Positions 8,257-16,501 of a stretch of DNA of 64,000 bases are shown here, one piece after another. The DNA is from Bradyrhizobium barranii subsp. apii. GTDB lineage: Bacteria > Pseudomonadota > Alphaproteobacteria > Rhizobiales > Xanthobacteraceae. Numbering within the stretch: the stretch's first letter is position 1; each line of letters begins with the position of its first letter. The stretch lies in the NCBI RefSeq assembly GCF_011516635.5, contig NZ_CP096255.1:4276501-4340500 (forward strand), written 5' to 3'. The translations under genes and the position numbers were made by a program. A model generated the notes under the pieces. It was given only the letters and a program-made list of their open reading frames with translations. It ran no database searches and had not been told where the DNA came from.

Positions 8257-9561
8257 TCACACAGGCCCATTGATCGGTGCGCCCGACGTCCGCGCGCCGC
8301 CAGGCCCATTCAAGAGAAACAGCGCCACGATAATTCCCAGGGCGTAGCCGGTAGCTCCTCCGGCGGCCATCATGTAGATCACCTGCAACGGGTCGAGGCC
8401 GAGGTGAGCACCGATGAGAAGCGGGCCAAATACAAACACGGCCCGCACCAGATCAACAAGCAGACGCAGTTCCTGACGGCGAAAAAGAGTCGGAACTTCC
8501 TGAATGGGCGTCGACAAGGCTTGTGCGGCGCACATGAGCGCCAGGGCGCCCATGATCTGACCCGTAGGTATCCAGGATTCTCCGAGCAGCGGAACGACGA
8601 CGTAGGGGGAGATAAATCCAAGGCCGAGCACCGGCAGAACGATCAGGCCGGCCGCAACGACCAACAGGCCGCATGCGGTGCCGAGCAGATGATGACGGTC
8701 GAAGTCTTTGCTGGCCTCGGCGACGAAGACATTGCTGAGCGGCAAGGCGATCAGGGTGACCGGACCGGTCACGAGACGGGCGGCGACGCCAAAATGCCCC
8801 GCGAATGCGGTACCGAATAGCGAGCCTATGAAGATTGCGGGGAGATTGATGATCGCGAATCCCGCAAGGGCCGAGGGCAGCTCGAACAGGGGAAATTTGT
8901 ACTCTCGCCGCGCCGTCGCCGCGACCGAACCCCACGGGGCTTGCGCGATGCGGCGGATGTCCTCCCATTTCAGGAGCCGGACGCAGAGAAATGCGATCAA
9001 CACAGCCTGGCTCAGGATGTGGGCTTGGATCATTGCGCCGTCCCCGAGGTGCGCGAGGCCGAAGCTCACCTGGAGCACTGCCATCGACGCCGGCAGGATC
9101 AGGCGGCCCATGCCGAAGTCACGCATATGATTGAAGCGCAAGCACCAGCAGTTCATTGCGTCGGCAACGCCGACCGCAGCCATCCCGATGGGTACGAGGT
9201 AGGTAAGATGTTGCAGTCGTGCTGGCACCACGTCCGACAGCAGGTATCCCGCGGTTAGCACAACAGAGGTCGTAAAGCAGACCGCCACGAGCGTGAGCTT
9301 GAGCGCGACCAGCGCGTGAGCTCTGTCCTCAACCACATACAGAGACGTGCTGAAGCGAAGTCCGGCTATCGCGCCGACGATGTTTACGATTGAGAGATAG
9401 ATCGTGAATATTCCAAAATCCTCCGGCGAATAGAGCCGGGTAAGGATGGGAATGGCCGCTACGAGCATGAGCTGGCCGGTGAGTGCGAGGGCGGAGACGC
9501 CCGCCGCTGCACGAACAAGAGCCCCTGTCCGCGTCGGACCGGTCGCCGGTTTCGCGGCCAT
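8257..9561 (-). CDS. Polysaccharide flippase (Wzx/MurJ-like, MOP superfamily)
   Basis: A roughly 434-residue integral membrane protein with about twelve hydrophobic segments spread evenly along the chain and an early LTRLYSPEDFGIF segment typical of polysaccharide exporters of the Wzx type. It should move a lipid-linked oligosaccharide across the inner membrane. I prefer the ATG at 9561 because AGGAAG lies six bases before it; the ATG at 9588 has no ribosome-binding site. It stands as its own transcription unit with a promoter box upstream. No polymerase (Wzy) gene is visible in the window, so the exported unit may be short or the polymerase may lie elsewhere. Confidence 0.9.
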   Translation of the reverse strand: MAAKPATGPTRTGALVRAAAGVSALALTGQLMLVAAIPILTRLYSPEDFGIFTIYLSIVNIVGAIAGLRFSTSLYVVEDRAHALVALKLTLVAVCFTTSVVLTAGYLLSDVVPARLQHLTYLVPIGMAAVGVADAMNCWCLRFNHMRDFGMGRLILPASMAVLQVSFGLAHLGDGAMIQAHILSQAVLIAFLCVRLLKWEDIRRIAQAPWGSVAATARREYKFPLFELPSALAGFAIINLPAIFIGSLFGTAFAGHFGVAARLVTGPVTLIALPLSNVFVAEASKDFDRHHLLGTACGLLVVAAGLIVLPVLGLGFISPYVVVPLLGESWIPTGQIMGALALMCAAQALSTPIQEVPTLFRRQELRLLVDLVRAVFVFGPLLIGAHLGLDPLQVIYMMAAGGATGYALGIIVALFLLNGPGGARTSGAPINGPV

Positions 9562-9638
9562 GAAGAACTTCCTCGGTCCAGAATTCATTTCAAAAACGGC
9601 AAGATCGTCGCGATGACGGTGCGATCTATTTCGATTCG

Positions 9639-9682
9639 ATCGTAGGATGGAGAGGGGCGCGCGCCATCATTCGTTCGCATGA
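9639..9682 (-). promoter_or_regulatory. Locus-wide promoter box, copy C (flippase)
   Basis: The minus strand reads TCATGCGAACGAATGATG followed by CCTACGAT, with CCTAC at exactly the same distance as in copies A and D. The stretch between also resembles copy D, both carrying GGCGC-rich sequence. Confidence 0.65.
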
Positions 9683-9820
9683 CGCTGACTGAAGTGTCGC
9701 GGAATCGAAGGAGAGTTTGCATGAACAGCTCGTGCTTGCGGAATAGACGACGCATGGAGCCCGATCGTGGGGCCGGAACCCAGCTGTGATGCGCGTGGCT
9801 TGTGGGCGGATGATGGATAC

Positions 9821-10738
9821 TCACGCAAGCCGCGCCGACGGGAGACGCCGATCTACAGGCGATGGGGACGTGAGCTGTGCAAGCCGAAGGCCGGTCCGCG
9901 CGAGCAAGTCCGACAAGGCGGATGGTCTGACGGCGATCAGGTTATCGTCGTCCGGTCCTGGTATGTCGGGAGACGCTGGCTCGAGTCGTCCCGCCCTGAG
10001 ATGGAAGAGCTCAAACCCGTGATCGGTCAGTCGGTCATACAGCTCCGCACGCGAGGTGCCGGCCCGCCGAAGGTTGAGCTCAGAATCCTCTATGTACAGA
10101 CATCGGCAATTGGAAATGGTCTGGGCGGCGCCCTTGAGAAGATCGACTTCGAACCCTTCGACATCGACCTTCAGGAGATCGATCGCCCGATTTCCGACGA
10201 TCGAATCGAGCGTTCGTACTGGAACTCGGAGCGCCGCGATGCCGGCCGGAGGAGTAGCGCATGCGAAGTTCATGTCGTCACTCCGAAAGTCCGTGAAGAC
10301 GAGCTCGCCTTCCGTGCTGCCGATCGCCGTGTTGTGGACCTCGACGGTCAATCCGTTCAGGCGAATGTTGCCCAGCAGGTATTTGCAGATGCGCGGATGT
10401 GCTTCGATAGCGATGACTCGTCCGGATCGGGCAACCCGCATGGCGGCCGCGAGGCTCAACTGTCCGACATTCGCGCCGACATCGACGAAGGTTTCTCCGG
10501 GCTGCAGGTAAGATCCGACGAAGTCGGCGTCTTCGGCGCGAAGGTTCCGGTTGCGCCAGAGTCCTGCGGACATGGAGCTGGGATAGAAACGCATTCTGTA
10601 TCCGGCAGGAAAGCCGAAGGTGATAAAGCGGCACAGTCCGCTCACCCACAGTCCGCGCGATAGCAGGAACCGAGCCTTGTCGGGCTCCTCTTGAATTCGA
10701 GCGAGCAGTTGATGCAATTTGTGCAAGGGGCCACCCAT
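9821..10738 (-). CDS. FkbM-family methyltransferase
   Basis: A 305-residue SAM-dependent methyltransferase. FVDVGANVGQLSLAAA at about residue 84 is the SAM-binding motif I, VIAIEAHP supplies the acidic ribose-binding residue, and LLKVDVEGFEVDLLKG is the hallmark segment of the FkbM family. Enzymes of this family O-methylate sugars or other hydroxyls in surface glycans and secondary metabolites. The roughly 80-residue N-terminal extension before the SAM domain is basic and without clear motifs. It is monocistronic, divergent from the glycosyltransferase, and has its own promoter box 25-65 bases upstream. Confidence 0.88.
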   Translation of the reverse strand: MGGPLHKLHQLLARIQEEPDKARFLLSRGLWVSGLCRFITFGFPAGYRMRFYPSSMSAGLWRNRNLRAEDADFVGSYLQPGETFVDVGANVGQLSLAAAMRVARSGRVIAIEAHPRICKYLLGNIRLNGLTVEVHNTAIGSTEGELVFTDFRSDDMNFACATPPAGIAALRVPVRTLDSIVGNRAIDLLKVDVEGFEVDLLKGAAQTISNCRCLYIEDSELNLRRAGTSRAELYDRLTDHGFELFHLRAGRLEPASPDIPGPDDDNLIAVRPSALSDLLARTGLRLAQLTSPSPVDRRLPSARLA

Positions 10739-10762
10739 CTCTAGCGGTTAGCTGCTCGGGAG

Positions 10763-10806
10763 AGCGTAGGCTGACCGGGGCGCCCGGCCATCCTTCATTT
10801 GCATGA
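10763..10806 (-). promoter_or_regulatory. Locus-wide promoter box, copy D (FkbM methyltransferase)
   Basis: The minus strand reads TCATGCAAATGAAGGATG and then CCTACGCT at the standard distance. The predicted transcription start is about 18 bases from the FkbM start codon. Confidence 0.65.
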
Positions 10807-10902
10807 TGGTATCGATCGTTCGATTCCGGATCTCCCGGTCCCGCAGTGATCCTGCCGACCGAGCTGACCGCTTCGAGACCTCGCGTCTGGGGATAATCAT
10901 CG

Positions 10903-10946
10903 TCATGCGAATGAAGGATGACCAGTCCCATGCCGCTACCTAGCGT
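10903..10946 (+). promoter_or_regulatory. Locus-wide promoter box, copy E (glycosyltransferase)
   Basis: This is the only plus-strand copy, and it precedes the only plus-strand glycan gene in this part of the locus. It reads TCATGCGAATGAAGGATG then CCTAGCGT, with CCTA at the same spacing as copies A, C and D. It leaves a leader of about 145 bases before the glycosyltransferase start; I see nothing else in that leader. Confidence 0.65.
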
Positions 10947-11096
10947 TCGTCGTGTGTAATTCGGTCGGTCTTGACGTTCACTGCTCATCAAGAAGGACGC
11001 GGTGCAACGCGATGAGGTCGGTGTTTTGCGGAGCCGATCGCGGGTTCGTCGGGGCCGACTGCTTGAATGACATGAACTGAGCTTGAGGGAAAAGCA

Positions 11097-12095
11097 ATGA
11101 ACCTGTTGCAGCACGACGGGTCGGAGGGCATTCGAGATCCGGACGCCCGCCCCATGATTTCGGTGGCCATACCAACCTTCCGTCGACCGGATATGATACG
11201 CCGTACGATTGAAAGCGTGCTGCAGCAGAATTACGCCGACTGGGAAATGGTGATCAGCGACGACGAGGGTCCAAAAGGCGTCAGTTGGAGCATTCTGTCT
11301 GAATACGCTCGGAGCGATTCCCGTATTCGAATTGTCCAGAACCACCGAGGACGGGGCCAGGTTGAGAATACGAACAGCGCGATGCTCGCATGTCGCGGTC
11401 ATTGGATCAAAGTGTTGCATGACGACGACTGGCTGGTGCCGGGATCGCTCGAGACTTTTGCGGAATTGGCGAGGACGTACCCCACCGCTGCGTTCATGAC
11501 CTCCACATCTCATCTCGTTCAGGATGAAGGCATAAAATACCGCCGGGGAGGGCAGGTTACGCGGTATTCGAGCCAGCAGTGCCTGACTGATCTCTATTTG
11601 GTCGGCAAGACCCGGGTGCTGGGAATTGTTCCGTCGACCCTGCTGATCAACAGCGAGGTCATCCAGGCGGGTTGTCTGATGCGAAACTACAAGTCGATCC
11701 GGTGGGGAGTGGACCAGCTGTTCTTCGTCGACCTCGCCTGTCATGGCGACATGGTGGCGATCGACGACGGCCTGATCTTCTACGATATGACGGACCACGC
11801 GAACATTACCGCTTCCAAATCGTTCTCTCAGATCGATGAGGAGACCCTTGATCTCAAGAATCTGACCTGGAGCCTGGTCGAGGACAAGCAAGGGCTTCCG
11901 GATCCCGAAACGGTCGTGCGTGCATTGCGGGTTGCAAGATTGCGCGGAAGATTTCGCCACCAGTCCTGGGGGGCGACGATCCGGGACGCGCTCCAGATCC
12001 TGCGTCCCTCGGTTATCAAGGCAGCCAACAAGGCGATCCGGGCGCGAGCGCGTACATCGGCAGCGGGCTCACTAGCTCGTGTGGGTCACGCCTGA
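11097..12095 (+). CDS. Family 2 glycosyltransferase
   Basis: A 332-residue GT-A fold enzyme. ISVAIPTFRRPDMIRRTIESV opens the nucleotide-sugar-binding domain, ISDDEG gives the first acidic pair, and VLHDDDWLVPGS supplies the DxD metal-binding motif. There is no transmembrane segment, so it works at the cytoplasmic face. GAGGGA seven bases before the ATG supports the start. It should add one sugar to the lipid-linked precursor; its donor is unknown. It is the only glycosyltransferase found in the window, so the glycan must be short or the remaining transferases lie left of the window. Confidence 0.9.
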   Translation: MNLLQHDGSEGIRDPDARPMISVAIPTFRRPDMIRRTIESVLQQNYADWEMVISDDEGPKGVSWSILSEYARSDSRIRIVQNHRGRGQVENTNSAMLACRGHWIKVLHDDDWLVPGSLETFAELARTYPTAAFMTSTSHLVQDEGIKYRRGGQVTRYSSQQCLTDLYLVGKTRVLGIVPSTLLINSEVIQAGCLMRNYKSIRWGVDQLFFVDLACHGDMVAIDDGLIFYDMTDHANITASKSFSQIDEETLDLKNLTWSLVEDKQGLPDPETVVRALRVARLRGRFRHQSWGATIRDALQILRPSVIKAANKAIRARARTSAAGSLARVGHA

Positions 12096-12113
12096 CGGAG
12101 CCGCCGCCGATCA

Positions 12114-13361
12114 TTATCGGGACAGGGCGCTGGTCCGATCGGGGGCATCGAGACGTGTTACGAAGTCGAACACGGGGCCGCCCGCTACCCCCCAATTGCT
12201 CGACCAGATCACCTGGGAACCGTCAGGCGACGGCGAGCCGTGAGTCTCGCTCCAGTAGTCGTGCGGGACGTTGCGTGTGTACGCAATGCGTCGGAATTCG
12301 CCACTGCCGTCAATTCGCAGAGCAATGACTTCCCGAGCGAAGGGCGCAAACTTTGGTAGCTGGGCGATCTCGGCTGGATCGCCGCCATAGCTTAGAATCA
12401 CCCAGCCGGGCCAGTGGATCGCGCGCGTGGACGCATGCGAGGCCTCTCCACGCGGAGCAAGGGCGGTAACCACGCCGTCATCCAGCCGGCGCTTGATCAC
12501 CTGGTATATGTCGGGATCAGCTTTGCTGATTCCGACGTATATCTCGCGTCCGTCTGTGTCCACGGCCATGTCGCCATGACTCGGACGATGATGTTCGGTC
12601 CAGCTCTGCACCAGATCGCCTGCGACGGTATAGATGAATGCCTCATCCTTTCCGTCGACCCAGCGGCTGCATCTGATGTAGCTGCCCAGGGCAGATATCT
12701 CGCAAACGCCGTCTCGCCCGGGCAGTTTCCCCACTTCGATATCCGGAAACTTCTGTCGGCTCACGAGGTCAAACGCGAATGCGACGACGACGCCGTCGGC
12801 GCGCGTGCCCCGCACGGCGATGCGCCGGCCATCCTGAGAGGGATTGCCCTTGCCCGGTCCGAACTGAAGGCCGCGATAGCCCTCGGCCATCAGCATGATC
12901 TCTTCGGCATTGGTTCGCGGCGTCCAGAGCGAGATCTTGCGCCCGATCACGCATATCATGCGCTCGGGATCGCGCGGGTGCCATTCGCACTCGTCTTCAC
13001 GCTGCCGGCGGAACAGCGGAACGTATGTCCGTCCGTCCAGAAAGCAGAGCCCGTTACAACCGTTGGCGATCAGAAGCAGAGTCTGGTCTGCGTTCCAGGC
13101 CTGCGCGCTCGAATATCGGTGGGTGCAATAGGCTCGTTGGCAGGCCAGGCCAGCGCCCAAGGGCCCCGGGGTTGTTATCCGGACGATCGTGGCGCCGGTG
13201 TCGGGATCGGTGACCGGAACGAGATAATCGGGCAAGTTCATGCTGCTGGCAGTAGTCAGCTTGGTCTTTGCAAGCGTCTGTGCGGCGGCGATGCCCGCCA
13301 ATGCAAGCACGACGGCCACGGCGCCGGCCAGGCCAATTCGCGTGTAGAGGGACGGAGACAT
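12114..13361 (-). CDS. Exported beta-propeller (TolB/oligogalacturonide-lyase-like) protein
   Basis: A 415-residue protein with an N-terminal signal sequence (MSPSLYTR, then a hydrophobic stretch ending AGIAAAQ). The body has repeated strand patterns with WNADQTLLLI, WHPRDPERMICV and HGSPSPDGSQVIWSSNW, which resemble the blades of TolB/WD40-type propellers, including those of oligogalacturonate lyases. No catalytic residues can be assigned with confidence, so a glycan-binding or scaffold role in the periplasm is equally possible. The start at 13361 is preferred because it places the signal peptide at the N-terminus and has GGAG ten bases upstream. It converges on the glycosyltransferase gene. 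Confidence 0.75.
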   Translation of the reverse strand: MSPSLYTRIGLAGAVAVVLALAGIAAAQTLAKTKLTTASSMNLPDYLVPVTDPDTGATIVRITTPGPLGAGLACQRAYCTHRYSSAQAWNADQTLLLIANGCNGLCFLDGRTYVPLFRRQREDECEWHPRDPERMICVIGRKISLWTPRTNAEEIMLMAEGYRGLQFGPGKGNPSQDGRRIAVRGTRADGVVVAFAFDLVSRQKFPDIEVGKLPGRDGVCEISALGSYIRCSRWVDGKDEAFIYTVAGDLVQSWTEHHRPSHGDMAVDTDGREIYVGISKADPDIYQVIKRRLDDGVVTALAPRGEASHASTRAIHWPGWVILSYGGDPAEIAQLPKFAPFAREVIALRIDGSGEFRRIAYTRNVPHDYWSETHGSPSPDGSQVIWSSNWGVAGGPVFDFVTRLDAPDRTSALSR

Positions 13362-13485
13362 CCGTATCTTGCTCCATGGCAAGCAGGGGGCTCGGATCAT
13401 CCGGGTGGGCAAGCGATCGATACAAGGTTCGATGCTTGCCGGTCACCAGGCTCCTGCGGGGACCAGGACTATTGGTTCGACGATG

Positions 13486-13529
13486 CGTTCTAGCCGCTCG
13501 GTCCCAGCGCGCATCATTTGAATGCAGGA
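13486..13529 (-). promoter_or_regulatory. Locus-wide promoter box, copy F (beta-propeller gene), divergent
   Basis: The minus strand reads CCTGCATTCAAATGATG, keeping TGC, the AA pair and TGATG in register but losing part of the core. CTAG appears one base from the CCTA position of the other copies. This is the weakest copy. Confidence 0.4.
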
Positions 13530-13605
13530 GACGCCCCACGAAATGTTGCCGCTCCACGGGCAGGTTCTGATCCTCTCGATCGATAGATCAGTCCGGCGCG
13601 GTTAG

Positions 13606-13633
13606 CTGGGCGGCGCGTATAGGCGCCGCCCAG
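13606..13633. terminator. Perfect 10-bp hairpin downstream of the LuxR-type gene
   Basis: CTGGGCGGCG and CGCCGCCCAG form a perfect stem around an 8-base loop, 43 bases past the stop of the minus-strand LuxR-type gene. Neither strand has a long T run after it, so it may act as a weak or factor-assisted terminator. Confidence 0.55.
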
Positions 13634-13675
13634 CATTTGTTGAGGGCTTGATGGGCGTCAGGCCGATCCGCCAGG

Positions 13676-14482
13676 CTAGTCCGGCTCTGCGGCGCCGATT
13701 TCGTGACGTCCGCGGTCGCTTGACACGAGGCTGAGCGTAGGTTCCCGATCGATTGACAACGGCAGCGCGTGACCATTCGAGACCCGCACCAGTGATCCGT
13801 TGTTCATTCCCCAAATTGCGGCCTGCGTCCTGTTCTGGACCCGTATCTTGCGCAGGATCGCCTTGACGTGAACCTTCACGGTCGCCTCGGCAATATCGAT
13901 CTTTCGCGCAATGCACTTGTTGGAATTGCCCTCGATCAGATAGGAGAGAATCGCCCGCTCTCGCGGTGACAGATGAGGTGCTATCCGTTCTTCGGCCGCA
14001 ACGAGGAGATTTGATCGCTCTTCGATCGCTGGCTGAAGCTGAGGCTCGCGATCGAAACCGCTATCGAGCACGAATGACAGGAAAGCCGGTGGAAACACCG
14101 TCTCGCCCATCGTCACGAGTTCGATGGACTTGATGAAAGCGTCGCATGAATTGACGTCGACGAAGTAGCCGCTGGCGCCGGCCTTGTAGGCCGCGATCAA
14201 CTCATCCGGCCGGTAGTGGTCCGAAACGATCGCGACGCGCGCGTCCGGATAGTGCTCTCTTACAAACCCGATGTGCTTCATGGCTGCATCGAATTCGCCG
14301 GTGCTGTGGATAATCACAAACAGGAGCTGCTGATGTGCCTGGAGTATGCTTGTAACTTCATCGGTGCTCGAGGCCGAGACCGCAATTTGAAAATCTGCCG
14401 CATGCAGTATTTGAGAAATTCCCTCTCGCAGCAAAATATTTCGTCCGATCAAAACAACTTTGCAGGATTGCCGCCTCCTCAT
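13676..14482 (-). CDS. LuxR-type regulator with degenerate receiver domain
   Basis: A 268-residue NarL/FixJ-type protein. The C-terminal helix-turn-helix is intact (LSPRERAILSYLIEGNSNKCIARKIDIAEATVKVHVKAILRK). The N-terminal receiver keeps the fold, but at the position of the phospho-accepting aspartate it reads VIIHSTGEFD, with histidine in place of the aspartate. It is therefore probably controlled by something other than phosphorylation, or is constitutive. GGAGG five bases before the ATG fixes the start and rules out the 21-codon extension. It lies divergent to an intact paralogue at 15065, and the two flank a perfect dyad at 14636. A natural candidate regulator of the surrounding glycan genes. 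Confidence 0.85.
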   Translation of the reverse strand: MRRRQSCKVVLIGRNILLREGISQILHAADFQIAVSASSTDEVTSILQAHQQLLFVIIHSTGEFDAAMKHIGFVREHYPDARVAIVSDHYRPDELIAAYKAGASGYFVDVNSCDAFIKSIELVTMGETVFPPAFLSFVLDSGFDREPQLQPAIEERSNLLVAAEERIAPHLSPRERAILSYLIEGNSNKCIARKIDIAEATVKVHVKAILRKIRVQNRTQAAIWGMNNGSLVRVSNGHALPLSIDREPTLSLVSSDRGRHEIGAAEPD

Positions 14483-15064
14483 CTTACCCTCCGCAACCAA
14501 CGCAATGACACAACTTGAATGAAAAACACGCAGGAAAAGGAACAAAGCGTCTCATGGCCCGGTTTTTCTGATTTGCAGAAGCCGGGCGCCGTTTAGTTAA
14601 TAATTGCTGAAGGTTAGATTCGATCTTTCGATTTTGCCTATATACCTTTGGTTATAGGCCGATGGGTCCCCAAGCTGTTGGTGAACGGCCGTCAGAGATT
14701 GACTTGGGGGCGAAAGAGAATACTGATTCAACCTTTGAATGTTCGCCCTGAGCGGGTGAATCCGTTCGCGAAAGCCTTGCTCCATCGCGATGCTTTCGAA
14801 CTTGCCAAGTGGCAAGACCGCTCTCCAGCGGTTGTGAGCCGTGACCACCGGGTTCATACGGCCCTTTGATCCGGCGAACTTGATGTATATTGCGATCACA
14901 GACTCGTGCGGTTATTTGCCTCATAGGTCCGCTACGCCAAATGATACTTTAGGGAATTGCTCGAAGTTTATTTGTTGGTGATCAATTGATGTTGGAGCGG
15001 CAAGGGCGGGGGCCTGTAGCTTCAATCGCGGGAATTTTGGGGGCGGCAGGTTAGGGAGCGCCCG
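14483..15064. other. Divergent intergenic region between two LuxR-type genes
   Basis: There is no convincing gene in this stretch. It is noticeably richer in A and T near both start codons than the flanking genes, as expected for promoters, and carries the dyad described separately. Confidence 0.5.
14636..14659. promoter_or_regulatory. Perfect 7-bp dyad, candidate LuxR-family operator
   Basis: GCCTATA and TATAGGC are perfect inverted arms separated by ten bases. It lies about 155 bases upstream of one LuxR-type gene and 400 upstream of the other. The arm length fits a dimeric helix-turn-helix regulator; that either LuxR protein binds it is inference. Confidence 0.4.
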
Positions 15065-15757
15065 ATGCGTCGTGCGACTGTAGTGATTGCAGACCGACAC
15101 CCAATGGTTTTGCAGGGTCTCGCAAGTGTTCTCGGTTCAGAATCCGATTTTGAGGTCGTTGCATCCTGCGGCGATGCTGCGAGTTGCATCCAGGCAATTT
15201 TGACGCTTGCGCCCGACATAGCGATCATGGATGCGGCAATGCCGGAGCTGACCGCGCTGATGAACAATTCGCTCAGCCATTCGGACAGCCGACCAACGCG
15301 GTTTGTGTTCTTCGCGCCCAGCGAGGACTATGATCTTGTGTTGGCGGGCGCCCCCGCCGGGTACAGTGTCCTTCTCAAGGAGATGACAGGCCAAGCCGTG
15401 GTGCAAGGCTTGCGAGACATTGCCAACGGTCAGACCGTTGTTCCGTTATCACCCACCGATCAGGCCGCGCCTCGCGAGCACAGTCCGAATCCGGAAAGTG
15501 CGCTCGCGGCGCTCACCGAGCGCGAGCGGCAGATCATGCGCCTGGTCTCTCGTGGCCTGTCCAACAAGGAAATCGGCCGCCGGCTCAACATTGCGGACGG
15601 CACCATCAAGGTTCACCTCCACAACATTTTCCAGAAGCTTGAAATCGGGAATCGCACTGCGCTTGCGGCCCTCGCCATCTCGCAGGATGACCGCGCCAAT
15701 TCGGCGCAGGACAAACCGGCGCATGCTGGATCGGATCCGGTGCCCGGGGAACGCTAA
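15065..15757 (+). CDS. LuxR/NarL-type response regulator
   Basis: A 230-residue protein with a receiver domain (VVIADRHPMVLQGL at the acidic pocket, PDIAIMDAAMPE with the phospho-acceptor aspartate, and LLKEM with the conserved lysine) and a LuxR-type HTH (LTERERQIMRLVSRGLSNKEI, then IADGTIKVHLHNIFQKL). Unlike its divergent neighbour it has all residues needed for phosphorylation. No histidine kinase lies beside it, so it is an orphan. GGGAG precedes the ATG. The last 30 residues are a disordered polar tail. Probable role: transcriptional control of the surface-glycan locus, possibly as a heterodimer with the degenerate partner. Confidence 0.9.
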   Translation: MRRATVVIADRHPMVLQGLASVLGSESDFEVVASCGDAASCIQAILTLAPDIAIMDAAMPELTALMNNSLSHSDSRPTRFVFFAPSEDYDLVLAGAPAGYSVLLKEMTGQAVVQGLRDIANGQTVVPLSPTDQAAPREHSPNPESALAALTERERQIMRLVSRGLSNKEIGRRLNIADGTIKVHLHNIFQKLEIGNRTALAALAISQDDRANSAQDKPAHAGSDPVPGER

Positions 15758-15872
15758 GACATCATCTCGCACTGTTTGCAGTGCGATATGCGGGCATTTC
15801 GCCGAAGCCCAGCCGAGCGACTATTGCACCTTCAGATTGCGCAAGCGCCGGCAAAGCTGCGTTTTCGGTCTC

Positions 15873-16109
15873 TTATCCCTCGATGGAGAACTGAAGAACG
15901 AACAGCGACCGGCCGCCAAGCTCGGGGCTGTCGCTGACTTCCACCTGCCAGGAAATGTAATGCAGGAGTGGGTCCATCACGTCGTGCTTGAGGATCTCGC
16001 CGCTCAGTTCGATCGCAGTGGTCCGTGCCGCGGAAATGTCGGGGAGATCAAGTCCGACATCGTCGAGCACTGAATGACCGTCGTGGATATGAAAGAAATA
16101 CCGCGGCAT
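15873..16109 (-). CDS. DUF6894 family small protein
   Basis: A 78-residue protein starting MPRYFFHIHDGHSVLDDVGLDLPD, the typical opening of DUF6894 proteins, which are very common in rhizobia and have no known function. It has no signal peptide or membrane segment. I use the Met that begins this conserved motif rather than the in-frame start 29 codons upstream, which would lack family similarity. It stands alone, so context gives no clue to its role. Confidence 0.78.
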   Translation of the reverse strand: MPRYFFHIHDGHSVLDDVGLDLPDISAARTTAIELSGEILKHDVMDPLLHYISWQVEVSDSPELGGRSLFVLQFSIEG

Positions 16110-16501
16110 GGATGTCTCCGGACAACGCGAACATTCCGATGACTGCAGCGAGCCCCCCGCATCACGGTCAAGATTTCGCATCGCAGGGGCGCGCATAGCA
16201 AGCGGCTATTCTAGGAGGGCTCAATCATCATTGATGGGTACCCCGACGTTGATCTCTATGATCACGAATTCAGAATGAACAATTGCTTCTCGAGGACTAC
16301 GATGATGTTGCGTCGACGGAGCCCACTTCGGCGCAGCGTTGCGGCCCCGGCCCTGCGAATCCCCAATGCCCCCGCCGGGGCCGCGCTCTTTTCTTCGCAA
16401 GTCCCGCCTGGTCGTCCATCACCGCCGCGCAGAAGTTGCAACCGATACTCCGATCGATCGGGAGCGGACGGTTTGACCCTTGGGGAGATGATCTCGAAAA
16501 A
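16110..16501. other. Intergenic region without a supported gene
   Basis: Open frames here lack ribosome-binding sites and recognisable composition. AGGAGGG occurs near 16215 but leads only to a frame of 14 codons. I see no repeat or hairpin of note. Confidence 0.4.

Noticed and set aside
9585..9824. A minus-strand frame of 79 codons between the flippase and FkbM genes
   Set aside because: It contains the promoter box copy C and has no ribosome site; the region is intergenic.
10278..11960. A 560-codon open frame on the minus strand covering the FkbM methyltransferase and glycosyltransferase
   Set aside because: It lies antisense to two well recognised genes, has shadow-type composition and only matches nothing recognisable; long antisense frames are common at this GC content.
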